Below, piece by piece: positions 25,975 to 33,213 of a stretch of 64,000 nt of DNA. The translations under genes were made by a program, and so were the position numbers. The DNA is from Gemmataceae bacterium (GTDB lineage Bacteria; Planctomycetota; Planctomycetia; Gemmatales; Gemmataceae): positions 1,317,500 through 1,381,499 of the forward strand of contig LR594585.1 in NCBI GenBank assembly GCA_901538445.1, given 5' to 3'. A model generated the notes under the pieces. The model was not told the DNA's origin, searched no databases, and saw nothing but the letters and a program-made list of their open reading frames with translations. Within the stretch, counting starts at the first letter, position 1; every line of letters starts with the position of its first letter.

Positions 25975-26673
25975 ATGGGCACCAAGACAGGGCTCCTCGT
26001 GAGCGTGCGGTCGGCAGACGAAGTCGCGGCGGCGCTGGCCGGCGGGGCCGACTTGATCGACGTGAAGGAGCCGGCGAAGGGGGCGCTCGGCCCGGCCGAG
26101 GCCGAGGTGGTCGCTTCGGTGATCGACGCCGTGAAGGGCAAGGTGCCGGTGAGCGCGGCGCTGGGTGAGTGGTCGCCGAACGCGCTGACCGAGGCCCACT
26201 GGCACATGGAGCTGAAGCTCAACTACGTGAAATGGGGGCTGGCGAACTACGCCCCGACCCCCGGCTGGGGCGAGGACCTGCTCGACACGCGCCGCGAGTT
26301 GCCCGTCGGCACGGAGATGGTCGCGGTCGCCTACGCCGACTGGGAGCGGGCGAAGTCGGTGCCGCCGGTGGAACTCGCGAAGTTCGCGAAGCGGTTCCGG
26401 TTCAAGGCGTTCCTGCTCGACACCTGCGTGAAAGACAGCAAGACGCTGCTGGACTTCATGAAGCCCGACGAGATCCAGGAACTCGTCGAGAGCCTGCAGC
26501 GGGTGTACACGACGGTGGCGATCGGCGGGTCGCTGCGGCCCGAGCACCTGAAGCCGCTCAAGAACGTCACGCCCGACTTCTACGCGGTGCGGTCGTCGGT
26601 GTGCGCTGCCGGGAAACGCGAAGGCGTGATCGACGAGGCCCGCGTCAAGAAGTGGAAAGACACGATTGGGTAG
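25975..26673 (+). CDS. (5-formylfuran-3-yl)methyl phosphate synthase-like protein (MfnB family)
   Basis: The product has 232 residues, the normal length for MfnB (formerly DUF556/UPF0264). MfnB condenses two glyceraldehyde 3-phosphates to the furan precursor of methanofuran. The conserved start LLVSVRSADEVAAALAGGAD LIDVKEP (shown with a break) includes the Schiff-base lysine position (Lys31). VSAALGE, YVKWGLA, AVAYADW and IGGSLRPEHL are further barrel motifs. Methanofuran-like and methanopterin C1 cofactors are known in planctomycetes and methylotrophs, which gives a plausible role. No other C1 gene is in the window. It is followed by a hairpin at 26681. Confidence 0.85.
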   Translation: MGTKTGLLVSVRSADEVAAALAGGADLIDVKEPAKGALGPAEAEVVASVIDAVKGKVPVSAALGEWSPNALTEAHWHMELKLNYVKWGLANYAPTPGWGEDLLDTRRELPVGTEMVAVAYADWERAKSVPPVELAKFAKRFRFKAFLLDTCVKDSKTLLDFMKPDEIQELVESLQRVYTTVAIGGSLRPEHLKPLKNVTPDFYAVRSSVCAAGKREGVIDEARVKKWKDTIG

Positions 26674-26680
26674 CACGTAC

Positions 26681-26704
26681 GCCCGCCCGTCGCGACGGGC
26701 GGGC
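26681..26704. terminator. 24-bp palindrome after the MfnB-like gene
   Basis: GCCCGCCCGTCG followed directly by its complement CGACGGGCGGGC, starting 7 nt after the stop at 26673. It forms a strong hairpin without a T run. It lies in the 47-nt gap before the next gene on the same strand. Confidence 0.65.
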
Positions 26705-26720
26705 CTGGAACCGTCAACAC

Positions 26721-27239
26721 ATGACCGACCACCCGTTCCTGTCGATCGTCGCCGAGGCGCTGAACCTCATGCACCCGCGGTTCGCCGCGGCGCACGGGCG
26801 CGAGTACACCGCGGCCGAGGCCGACGAGCCGCCGGCCGCACGCAAGGCCCGCGAGCGGTCGTTCGGGATGGAGTTCTACTCCGAGTTCCGCCGCATGTGG
26901 GACAAGGCGGTCCCGGTGCAGCGCGGCCTCGGGCACGTTCTCGTGCAGGGCGACCCGGACGCCCCCGCCCGCCAGCCGGACCTGCTGTTCTGGCAACTCG
27001 GCGAGCGCGGCGCACCCGACCGGCGGCTCGCGGCCGTGTCGCTGGTGTTCCGGTCGAACCCGGCCGCGGTCGCCGCCGACCTGAAGTTGCTCGCGCGCTT
27101 CCGCGACCTCGGGTACGCGCTCGCGGTGTGCGTGCTGATCGGTCGCGCAACCGACCCCGACCCCGAGCCGACGCCCGGCGTCACCCCGGTGCGGTTCGAC
27201 GTTGAGAAGTGGCAGGTGGTTCGCCCGACCGTGTCCTGA
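26721..27239 (+). CDS. Protein of unknown function
   Basis: The product has 172 residues from ATG 26721. The sequence mixes a helical N-terminal half (FLSIVAEALNLMHPRFAAAH, FGMEFYSEFRRMWDKAVPV) with a beta-rich C-terminal half (HVLVQGDPDAPARQPDLLFW, RRLAAVSLVFRSNPAAVAAD, YALAVCVLIGRATD). The pattern DLLFWQLG ... LAAVSLVFRS ... ALAVCVLIG loosely recalls a restriction-endonuclease-like fold, but no catalytic triad can be assigned. No signal peptide. It is followed 16 nt later by a small gene with a strong ribosome-binding site, so a short operon is likely. I do not recognise the family. Confidence 0.65.
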   Translation: MTDHPFLSIVAEALNLMHPRFAAAHGREYTAAEADEPPAARKARERSFGMEFYSEFRRMWDKAVPVQRGLGHVLVQGDPDAPARQPDLLFWQLGERGAPDRRLAAVSLVFRSNPAAVAADLKLLARFRDLGYALAVCVLIGRATDPDPEPTPGVTPVRFDVEKWQVVRPTVS

Positions 27240-27255
27240 AACGGAGGAGGATGCC

Positions 27256-27582
27256 GTGGACGATCAACCCGTTGCGACGCAGGCGCCCGTCTGGCCGACG
27301 ACGATCCACTGGAGCGAACTCCAGGAGGCTCCCGCCAACAGCCCGATCCGCGTGGAGTGGGACTTCTACCGCCGCGAGGCGGGGCGGCAGCTCGCCGAGG
27401 GGCACGAGGGGCGCTGGCTTCTCGTCAAGGGCGAGGAAATCATCGGCATCTGGGACTCGCGCGAAGAGGCGTTCGCGGCTGCCAACAAGCGCTACCTGAT
27501 GCAACCACGTCTCGTGAAACAAATTCTGACCCACGAACCGATCCTCCGCGGACCGAGCCGACTGTATCTATGGCGCAGCTAA
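27256..27582 (+). CDS. Small protein, DUF5678-like, upstream of retropepsin-like gene
   Basis: The product has 108 residues from GTG 27256, chosen because GGAGGAGG lies 6 nt upstream; a nearby ATG at 27251 is out of frame. The segment EGHEGRWLLVKGEEIIGIWD SREEAFAAANKRY (shown with a break) resembles the short DUF5678-type module, which occurs in small proteins of unknown function. It overlaps the next gene by 13 nt, implying translational coupling with the retropepsin-like protein, so the two probably act together. Confidence 0.7.
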   Translation: MDDQPVATQAPVWPTTIHWSELQEAPANSPIRVEWDFYRREAGRQLAEGHEGRWLLVKGEEIIGIWDSREEAFAAANKRYLMQPRLVKQILTHEPILRGPSRLYLWRS

Positions 27583-28007
27583 CCTTCCCGATTGTCGCCG
27601 GCGAGTTGCTGGTCGACGTCCGGGTCAATCACGACGCCTCCAGCCTGCTTGACATCCAGTCCGCGGGTCGCTCCGCGCCCGCTTCCGTGGTTGCGAGAGC
27701 GCTCCTTTACACGGGCAGCAACGTGACCGTTATCGCCCCCGGTATCCTCACGCAGCTCGGTCTCATCCCCTGCTACTACACGGCCACGCACGGGATCGGT
27801 GGCCTGGTCCAGGTCGGCGTTTACCGCGTCTCGCTCATCATTCTGGACGCGAGCCGGCCCCAACCGCCCTGGTTCACTCGGCCGGACCTGTTGGTGATGG
27901 ACATGCCCTCGCCGCTCCCGGTCGATGTGCTCATCGGCATGGACGTTCTCCTCGAATGTCGCTTGCTTGTGGACGGACCCAACCGCACGTTTATGATCGA
28001 CTTCTAG
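27570..28007 (+). CDS. Retropepsin-like aspartic protease homologue lacking the catalytic Asp
   Basis: The product has 145 residues from ATG 27570, overlapping the preceding gene by 13 nt. The fold is shown by ARALLYTGSNVTVIAP (residues 48-63), in the position of the D-T-G active site of retropepsins, and by the late VDVLIGMDVLLECRLLVDG, which matches the LIGMDVL strand of bacterial clan AA proteases. The expected Asp before T-G is Tyr (TAC instead of GAC). The protein may thus be an inactive binder, unless another residue serves. Base composition is slightly less GC-rich than its neighbours. Partner: the upstream small protein. Confidence 0.75.
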   Translation: MAQLTFPIVAGELLVDVRVNHDASSLLDIQSAGRSAPASVVARALLYTGSNVTVIAPGILTQLGLIPCYYTATHGIGGLVQVGVYRVSLIILDASRPQPPWFTRPDLLVMDMPSPLPVDVLIGMDVLLECRLLVDGPNRTFMIDF

Positions 28008-28032
28008 CGACGCTTACCCACAAGGTTGCCCC

Positions 28033-29802
28033 ATGCTCCGCACCGCGATCCCCGTTCTGCTCCTCGGAGCCGCACTCATGGCGCTGCCCGACCCGACGCC
28101 GGCCGCGCAGCCGAAGCCGGCCGAGCCGGTCAAGGAAGACGACGTCCTCAAAAAGCTGTTCCTGGCGTGGCTCGCCGAGGAGTTCGAGGCGCACCCGCTG
28201 TACGCCACGCAGCAGGGGAACCACGAGTACGACGACCGCATCGACGACCTGTCGCCGGAGGCGCGTGCGAAGGACCTCGACCGCACCCGCACCTGGCTCG
28301 CCCGGCTCCCGAAGTCGCTGGACCGTAGCGACCTGTCTCGGAACGCGCAGATCGACTACGACATCTGGACCCATAGCCTGAACTACGCCGTGTGGTCGGC
28401 CGAGAACGACAACCGGTTCGTGTTCGACCCCCGGGCCTACGGCGAGTACGTCTCCGACGGCGTGTTCCTGCTGCTCACACAATCGACCCTCCCCCGCGAG
28501 CGGAACGTCGCCAACGCCGCCAAGCGGATCGCGCTGATCCCGAAGGTGCTCACGGCGGCGAGGGCGAGCCTCAAGAACCCGCCGAAGGAGCTCACGCAGG
28601 TCGCCATCAAGCGGAACCTCGGCGCGATCGCGTTCTACGAGAAGGAGGTCTACACCGTCGCCGGCGAGACCCCCGGCAGCGAGCCGCTCGCGACCCCGTG
28701 CCGGGCCGCCGTCAAGGCGCTCCAGAACTACCAGACGTACCTCGAAACCGAGTTGCTGCCGAAGTCGAACGGCGAGTGGCGGCTGGGCAAGGAGAAGTTC
28801 GGCAAGAAGCTCGAACTCGAACTCGACGCCGGGCTGACCGCCGACCAGGTGCTCAAGCTCGCCGAGGACGAGGCCGACCGCGTCGAGCGCGAGATGTGGT
28901 ACGTCGCCAAGCAGCTCTGGGCCAAACTGTTCCCGGGCAAGCCGGTGCCGCCCGACGACGCGCCCGGCCGCCGGGCCGCGATCCAGGCCGTGCTCGACGA
29001 ACTCGGCAAGGACCACGGCAAGCCCGAGGACCTGGTCTCCGACGCCCGCAAGACCGTGGCGAACATCAAGGCGTTCATTCGCGACAAGAAGATCCTCACG
29101 CTCCCCGACCCGGACACGTGCAAGATCGTGGAGATGCCCGAGTTCCAGCGCGGGTTCTCGCTCGCGTACCTGAACCCGGCCCCGCCGCTCGACCCGAAGG
29201 CCGACAGCTACTACGCCATCGCCCCGCCCCCGGCCGACTGGAGCCCCGAGCGGGTCGAGGCGCTGCTCCGCGAGTACAACGCGGCGATGCTCCAGGTGCT
29301 CACCATCCACGAGGCGTACCCGGGGCACTACGTCCAGCTCGCGTACTCGAACCGGAACCCGTCGCTGGTGCGGAAGGTGCTGTGGTCCGGCACGTTCGCC
29401 GAGGGGTGGGCGGTGTACACCGAGCAGATGATGCTCGACCAGGGGTACGGCGGCGGCGACCTGTCACTGCGGTTGCACCAGCTCAAGTTCTACCAGCGGG
29501 CGGTGCTCAACGCGATCCTCGACCACAAGATGCACTGCACCCAGTTCGGGGACGCGGAGGCGAAGAAGATGCTGATGGAGCGCGGGTTCCAGACCGAGGC
29601 CGAGGCGCTCGGGAAGGTGTCGCGGGCCAAGCAGAGCAGCACGCAGCTCTCGACGTACTTCGTGGGCCGCACCGCGTTCTACAAGCTCCGCCAGGAGGTG
29701 TCGCGGGCGAAGGGCGACAAGTTCGACCTGGGCAAGTTCCACGAGGCGGTGCTGAGCCACGGCACCTTGCCGGTGAAGTACCTGCCCGAACTGGTGAAGT
29801 GA
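28033..29802 (+). CDS. DUF885 family secreted metallopeptidase
   Basis: The product has 589 residues with a signal peptide (MLRTAIPVLLLGAALMALPD). DUF885 proteins are predicted zinc peptidases or amidohydrolases of the M2/M32-like gluzincin fold. The zinc motif H-E-x-x-P-G-H is at about residues 426-432 (HEAYPGHYVQL) and the third ligand Glu is in GTFAEGWAVYTEQM about 30 residues later. Conserved flanks LAEEFEAHPLYATQQGNH and ILDHKMHCTQF fit the family, and length is typical. The start is 25 nt after the retropepsin-like gene, so it may be the last gene of that operon. Substrate unknown. Confidence 0.88.
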   Translation: MLRTAIPVLLLGAALMALPDPTPAAQPKPAEPVKEDDVLKKLFLAWLAEEFEAHPLYATQQGNHEYDDRIDDLSPEARAKDLDRTRTWLARLPKSLDRSDLSRNAQIDYDIWTHSLNYAVWSAENDNRFVFDPRAYGEYVSDGVFLLLTQSTLPRERNVANAAKRIALIPKVLTAARASLKNPPKELTQVAIKRNLGAIAFYEKEVYTVAGETPGSEPLATPCRAAVKALQNYQTYLETELLPKSNGEWRLGKEKFGKKLELELDAGLTADQVLKLAEDEADRVEREMWYVAKQLWAKLFPGKPVPPDDAPGRRAAIQAVLDELGKDHGKPEDLVSDARKTVANIKAFIRDKKILTLPDPDTCKIVEMPEFQRGFSLAYLNPAPPLDPKADSYYAIAPPPADWSPERVEALLREYNAAMLQVLTIHEAYPGHYVQLAYSNRNPSLVRKVLWSGTFAEGWAVYTEQMMLDQGYGGGDLSLRLHQLKFYQRAVLNAILDHKMHCTQFGDAEAKKMLMERGFQTEAEALGKVSRAKQSSTQLSTYFVGRTAFYKLRQEVSRAKGDKFDLGKFHEAVLSHGTLPVKYLPELVK

Positions 29803-29905
29803 CGGGGGCTGGACACGGGAGGCGACGCACTCCGTGAGTCGCCAATTCTGTTGCGGTCGAGCGGAACCGGTCACCCTCGGAGAGAGTGACCTCCCCTCGG
29901 GCTGG

Positions 29906-30487
29906 CTACGCCCCACGGGTCAATTCGCCGACGGCCCACTCGGCGCGCAGCAGCGAGAACATCATCACGTCCTCGAACCGGGACCGCCGCAGGAGGGACG
30001 CCCGGAGCGTGCCCTCGTACCGGAAGTTGAGCTTCTCGAGCACCCGCACGCTGGCGAAGTTCCCGGCGATCACCCGGGCCTGCATCCGCTCGGGCTGGTA
30101 GCTCTTGAAGGCGTACCGGAGCACGGCGGCGCTGGCCTCGGCGGCGTACCCGCGGCCCCAGAACGGCTCGGCGACCCAGTACCCGAGTTCCATGGTCTGG
30201 TGCGGCTCGGCGGCCCAGAAGCACCCGCACGCGCCGACCGGCTCGGTGCCCGGCCGCACGGTGATGGCGTACGGCTCGGCCATCCCCTCGCGGTACCGGA
30301 GCCGGGCGTAGTCGCGGACGAACGCGAGCGTCTCGCCGACGGTCTGGTGGTGGTCCCACAGGGTGAACCGGGTGACGTTCGGGTTCCGGGCGTGTTCGAA
30401 CAGGGGCCGGGCGTCGTCGTCGGTGAACGGGCGCAGGGTGAGCCGGGCGGTGGTGAGGGTGGGCGGTCTCCAGTCGGGCGGCATCAT
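29906..30487 (-). CDS. GNAT N-acetyltransferase, RimJ/RimL-like
   Basis: The product has 193 residues from ATG 30487 (MMPPDWRPPTLTTARLTLRP); the longer frame adds a basic leader without support. Family marks: TTARLTLRPF at the N terminus, ELGYWVAEPFWGRGYAAEAS AVL-like acetyl-CoA loop (about residues 105-125), and VIAGNFASVRVLEKLNFRYE GT near the C terminus (each shown in part). Such proteins acetylate ribosomal-protein N termini or small amines using acetyl-CoA. It is cytoplasmic and divergent from the permease gene at 30716, with a 228-nt intergenic region. Confidence 0.9.
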   Translation of the reverse strand: MMPPDWRPPTLTTARLTLRPFTDDDARPLFEHARNPNVTRFTLWDHHQTVGETLAFVRDYARLRYREGMAEPYAITVRPGTEPVGACGCFWAAEPHQTMELGYWVAEPFWGRGYAAEASAAVLRYAFKSYQPERMQARVIAGNFASVRVLEKLNFRYEGTLRASLLRRSRFEDVMMFSLLRAEWAVGELTRGA

Positions 30488-30715
30488 GAGCGCCTCGCCG
30501 TTTCGCGTCCGGGTGCGTGCGGGTAACACGGGAACGGGGCGACCTGTTTCTGGCGTGCGCCCCTGCAATCATCCGTCGCGGCGGGCCGCCGGTCAACCGC
30601 GGGTGCGGCCGGCGGTGCCGGCTGTGGGGGTTCGTGGGGCGGGGCGGGGGCGATTCGCGGGCCGCCGGCGGGCCGGTGTTGGCCCGGCCGCCCCCGTCTG
30701 AGACAATAATCCCCC

Positions 30716-31852
30716 GTGGGCTACTCCCTCTCAACCATCTGGTACGAGCGGCAGCGGTTCCTCCCGGCGATCCTCGCGGTCGCGTTCTCGGCGGTGCTCA
30801 TCACCGTCCAGGGGGGGCTGGTGCTCGGGCTCATTTCCATGATGTCGCTCCCCGTGGACCGGGCCACCGCCGACCTGTGGGTCGGGTTCCCGGGGGTCCG
30901 CAGCGTGGACCTGGGCCGGCCGATCCCCGAGCGGTGGGTGGTCCGGGTCGCGTCGCACCCCGAGGTCGAGCGGGTCGAGCCGGCCGTCGTCGGGTTCGCG
31001 CTGTGGACCCGCCCGGGGGCGAACGCGCAGGAGACCGTGTCCGAGGTGTGTACCATCGTCGGGAGCCGGCTCGACGCGAACTCGCTGGCCGCGGCCGAGG
31101 CCGTGCGGACCGACCCGGACCTGCTCGCGAAGTTGTCGGTCCTCGGGGCGGTCGCGGTGGACGAGTCGGAGTTGGGCCGGCTCGGCATCTCCGGCGTGGG
31201 CGACGTGGTCGAGATCTTCGGCAACCGGTTCCGGGTCGTCGGGCTGGTGAAGGGGTACAAGAGCCTCGGCGGCCCGTACGTGTTCTGCTCGTTCGACACG
31301 GCCCGGCTGGCGATGGGCTACCGGACCGACGAGGTGACGTACTTCGTGGCCCGGACCACGACCCCGGCGGCGGCCGCGGCGGTCGCCGAGCGGATGGCGA
31401 GCTACCCGCAACTGACGGCCATCACCTCGGCCGACTTCTCGCTGCGGTCCCGGATGCACTGGCTGTTCACCACGAAGGCCGGCATCACGGTCGGGTTCAC
31501 GGCGCTGCTCGGGCTGCTCGTGGGCGGGGTGGTGACGAGCCAGACCCTGTACGCGGCGACCGCGGCGAGCCAGCGGGAGTTCTCGACGCTGCGGGCGATG
31601 GGCATCCCGCGGTGGCGGCTCAAGGCGAGCGTGGTGCTCCAGTCGTTCTGGGTCGGGCTGTTCGGCATCCTGGTGGCCGCGCCGATCGTGGTGCTGATGG
31701 CCGAGGCGGCCGGCGCGATGGGCACGGCGGTCCGCCTGCACCCGTTGATCCTCGCGGCGTCGGCGACCATCACGATGCTGATGTCGCTCGGCTCGGGCCT
31801 CGCGGCGCTGCGGTCGTTCCAGAACGTGGACCCCGCCCACAACCTGCGGTGA
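30716..31852 (+). CDS. ABC transporter permease, DevC/FtsX-like
   Basis: The product has 378 residues from GTG 30716. One transmembrane helix near residues 18-40, a large extracytoplasmic domain (about 45-245), then three helices (about 255-280, 300-325, 340-365) give the FtsX/MacB-type layout; closest in style is DevC of DevBCA exporters. The conserved cytoplasmic turn EFSTLRAMGIPRWRLK fits the family. The next gene is a DevB/HlyD-like adaptor, but the expected ATPase subunit is not adjacent on either side. It may be supplied from elsewhere. Exported substrate unknown. Confidence 0.85.
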   Translation: MGYSLSTIWYERQRFLPAILAVAFSAVLITVQGGLVLGLISMMSLPVDRATADLWVGFPGVRSVDLGRPIPERWVVRVASHPEVERVEPAVVGFALWTRPGANAQETVSEVCTIVGSRLDANSLAAAEAVRTDPDLLAKLSVLGAVAVDESELGRLGISGVGDVVEIFGNRFRVVGLVKGYKSLGGPYVFCSFDTARLAMGYRTDEVTYFVARTTTPAAAAAVAERMASYPQLTAITSADFSLRSRMHWLFTTKAGITVGFTALLGLLVGGVVTSQTLYAATAASQREFSTLRAMGIPRWRLKASVVLQSFWVGLFGILVAAPIVVLMAEAAGAMGTAVRLHPLILAASATITMLMSLGSGLAALRSFQNVDPAHNLR

Positions 31853-31917
31853 GCGCGAATCTGGAATCGAACGGCGACGCCGATTCGAAGCGGCCTTGTT
31901 TTCCCGGGAGGCTCCCA

Positions 31918-32991
31918 ATGACCGAGACCGAGGCCCCGGAGCGCCGCTACCCCGGCGTCGGCGTCGTGCTGCTGTTCCTGCTCGTCGTCGGCTCCATCGC
32001 GGGCGTGACGTGGTGGCAGAACCAGCGGAGGGCCGACCTCCCGCCCGGGGGCGGCACCGCGCTCGCGGACCTCGACGTCGTGTGCCTCGGCCGCGTGGAC
32101 GGGCTCGACCGCACCACCGACCTCGACCCCCGCATCCCCGGCCGGGTCGTAGCGCTACTCGTCGCCGAGGGGCAGCACGTCGCGGCGAGCGCGCCGCTCC
32201 TGCGGCTCGACGACTCCCAGTTGAAGCTCAAGGAGGAGGAGGCGCTGAGTGCGGTCAAGGCCGCCGACATCGAGGTCGATGCCGCGAAGCTCGAACAGAA
32301 GCAGCTCCCGATCCGCCGGGCCGCGCAGGAGGCCGCGGTCGCCGCCGCCGCCGACCGCATCGCCGTCGCCCGCCGCGTGTACGACGAGAAGAAGATGGCC
32401 AAGACGTTCGGTACAGTCACCGCCGTGGAACTGATCGTCGCCGAGTCCGAGGTGAAGCAACTCGAACAGCTCGAAGGGGCCGAGAAGTCGCGGCTCGACG
32501 AGTTGAAGCTGGCCGACCCGTCGCTCAAGGTCCGCGGGGCCGAGGTGAAGCGCGGGGCGGCCGACATCGCGCTCAAGCAGGCCCGCAAGGCGCTCGAGGA
32601 CTGCGTGCTGCTGGCCCCGACCGCGGGCACCGTGCTCCGCGTCCAGACGTCCGTCGGGAAGTCCGTCGCGCCGGGGACGCCGCTGCCGGCGATCGTGTTC
32701 CGGCCCGACGCGCCGCTCGTCGTGTGGGCCGAGCTGGAGCAGGAGTTCCTCGGCCGCGTCAAGATCGGCATGAAGGCGACGATCCGCGACGACGCCCGGT
32801 CCGACTCGCCGACGTGGACCGGGAAGGTGCTGCGGGTCGGGCACGTCATCGCGCGGAAGCGGTCGCTGCTGCTGGAGCCGGGCGAGGTGAACGACGTCCG
32901 CACCGTCGAGTGTATCGTCGGCATCGACGGCGACACTTCCGGCCTGCTCGTGGGCCAGCGGATGCGCGTCCGCCTCGGCCGCGGGGAGTGA
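31918..32991 (+). CDS. HlyD/DevB-like periplasmic adaptor subunit
   Basis: The product has 357 residues from ATG 31918 with GGGAGG upstream. One N-terminal transmembrane helix (VGVVLLFLLVVGSIAGVTWW). Biotinyl-lipoyl-like halves (GRVVALLVAEGQHVAASAPL at about residues 80-100 and CVLLAPTAGTVLRVQ near 235) flank a long coiled-coil (EALSAVKAADIEVDAAKLEQ to LKQARKALE). The C-terminal barrel follows. This is the architecture of membrane fusion proteins linking inner-membrane exporters to the outer membrane. It is 65 nt after the permease gene, so the same operon is likely. Confidence 0.9.
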   Translation: MTETEAPERRYPGVGVVLLFLLVVGSIAGVTWWQNQRRADLPPGGGTALADLDVVCLGRVDGLDRTTDLDPRIPGRVVALLVAEGQHVAASAPLLRLDDSQLKLKEEEALSAVKAADIEVDAAKLEQKQLPIRRAAQEAAVAAAADRIAVARRVYDEKKMAKTFGTVTAVELIVAESEVKQLEQLEGAEKSRLDELKLADPSLKVRGAEVKRGAADIALKQARKALEDCVLLAPTAGTVLRVQTSVGKSVAPGTPLPAIVFRPDAPLVVWAELEQEFLGRVKIGMKATIRDDARSDSPTWTGKVLRVGHVIARKRSLLLEPGEVNDVRTVECIVGIDGDTSGLLVGQRMRVRLGRGE

Positions 32992-33005
32992 GGACGCCGC
33001 GGCGG

Positions 33006-33069
33006 GGCGAGCCGCCCCGGTCACGGGGCGGGTTGGCGTTGACCCGCGTCACCACTGACGCGGCTCGCC
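33006..33069. repeat. Palindromic repeat, family D copy 2 (decayed)
   Basis: The left part GGCGAGCCGCCCCGGTCACG GGGCGGG (shown with a break) is the same stem as the perfect element at 56694-56767. Here only the outer 10 bp (33006-33015 with 33060-33069) remain complementary. It begins 15 nt after the adaptor gene stop. Confidence 0.7.
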
Positions 33070-33213
33070 GTCGGCCATGCACACGCTTCGCACAAATCCG
33101 CACCCCTTCCCGGCGAATACTCCCGAGCGCAGCGGCTTGCCTGCGGGCGGGCGCACGCCCACAATCCACTTGCACGCCGCGCCCGCCGCCCGAGTCCCGG
33201 AGTTGACCCCCGC

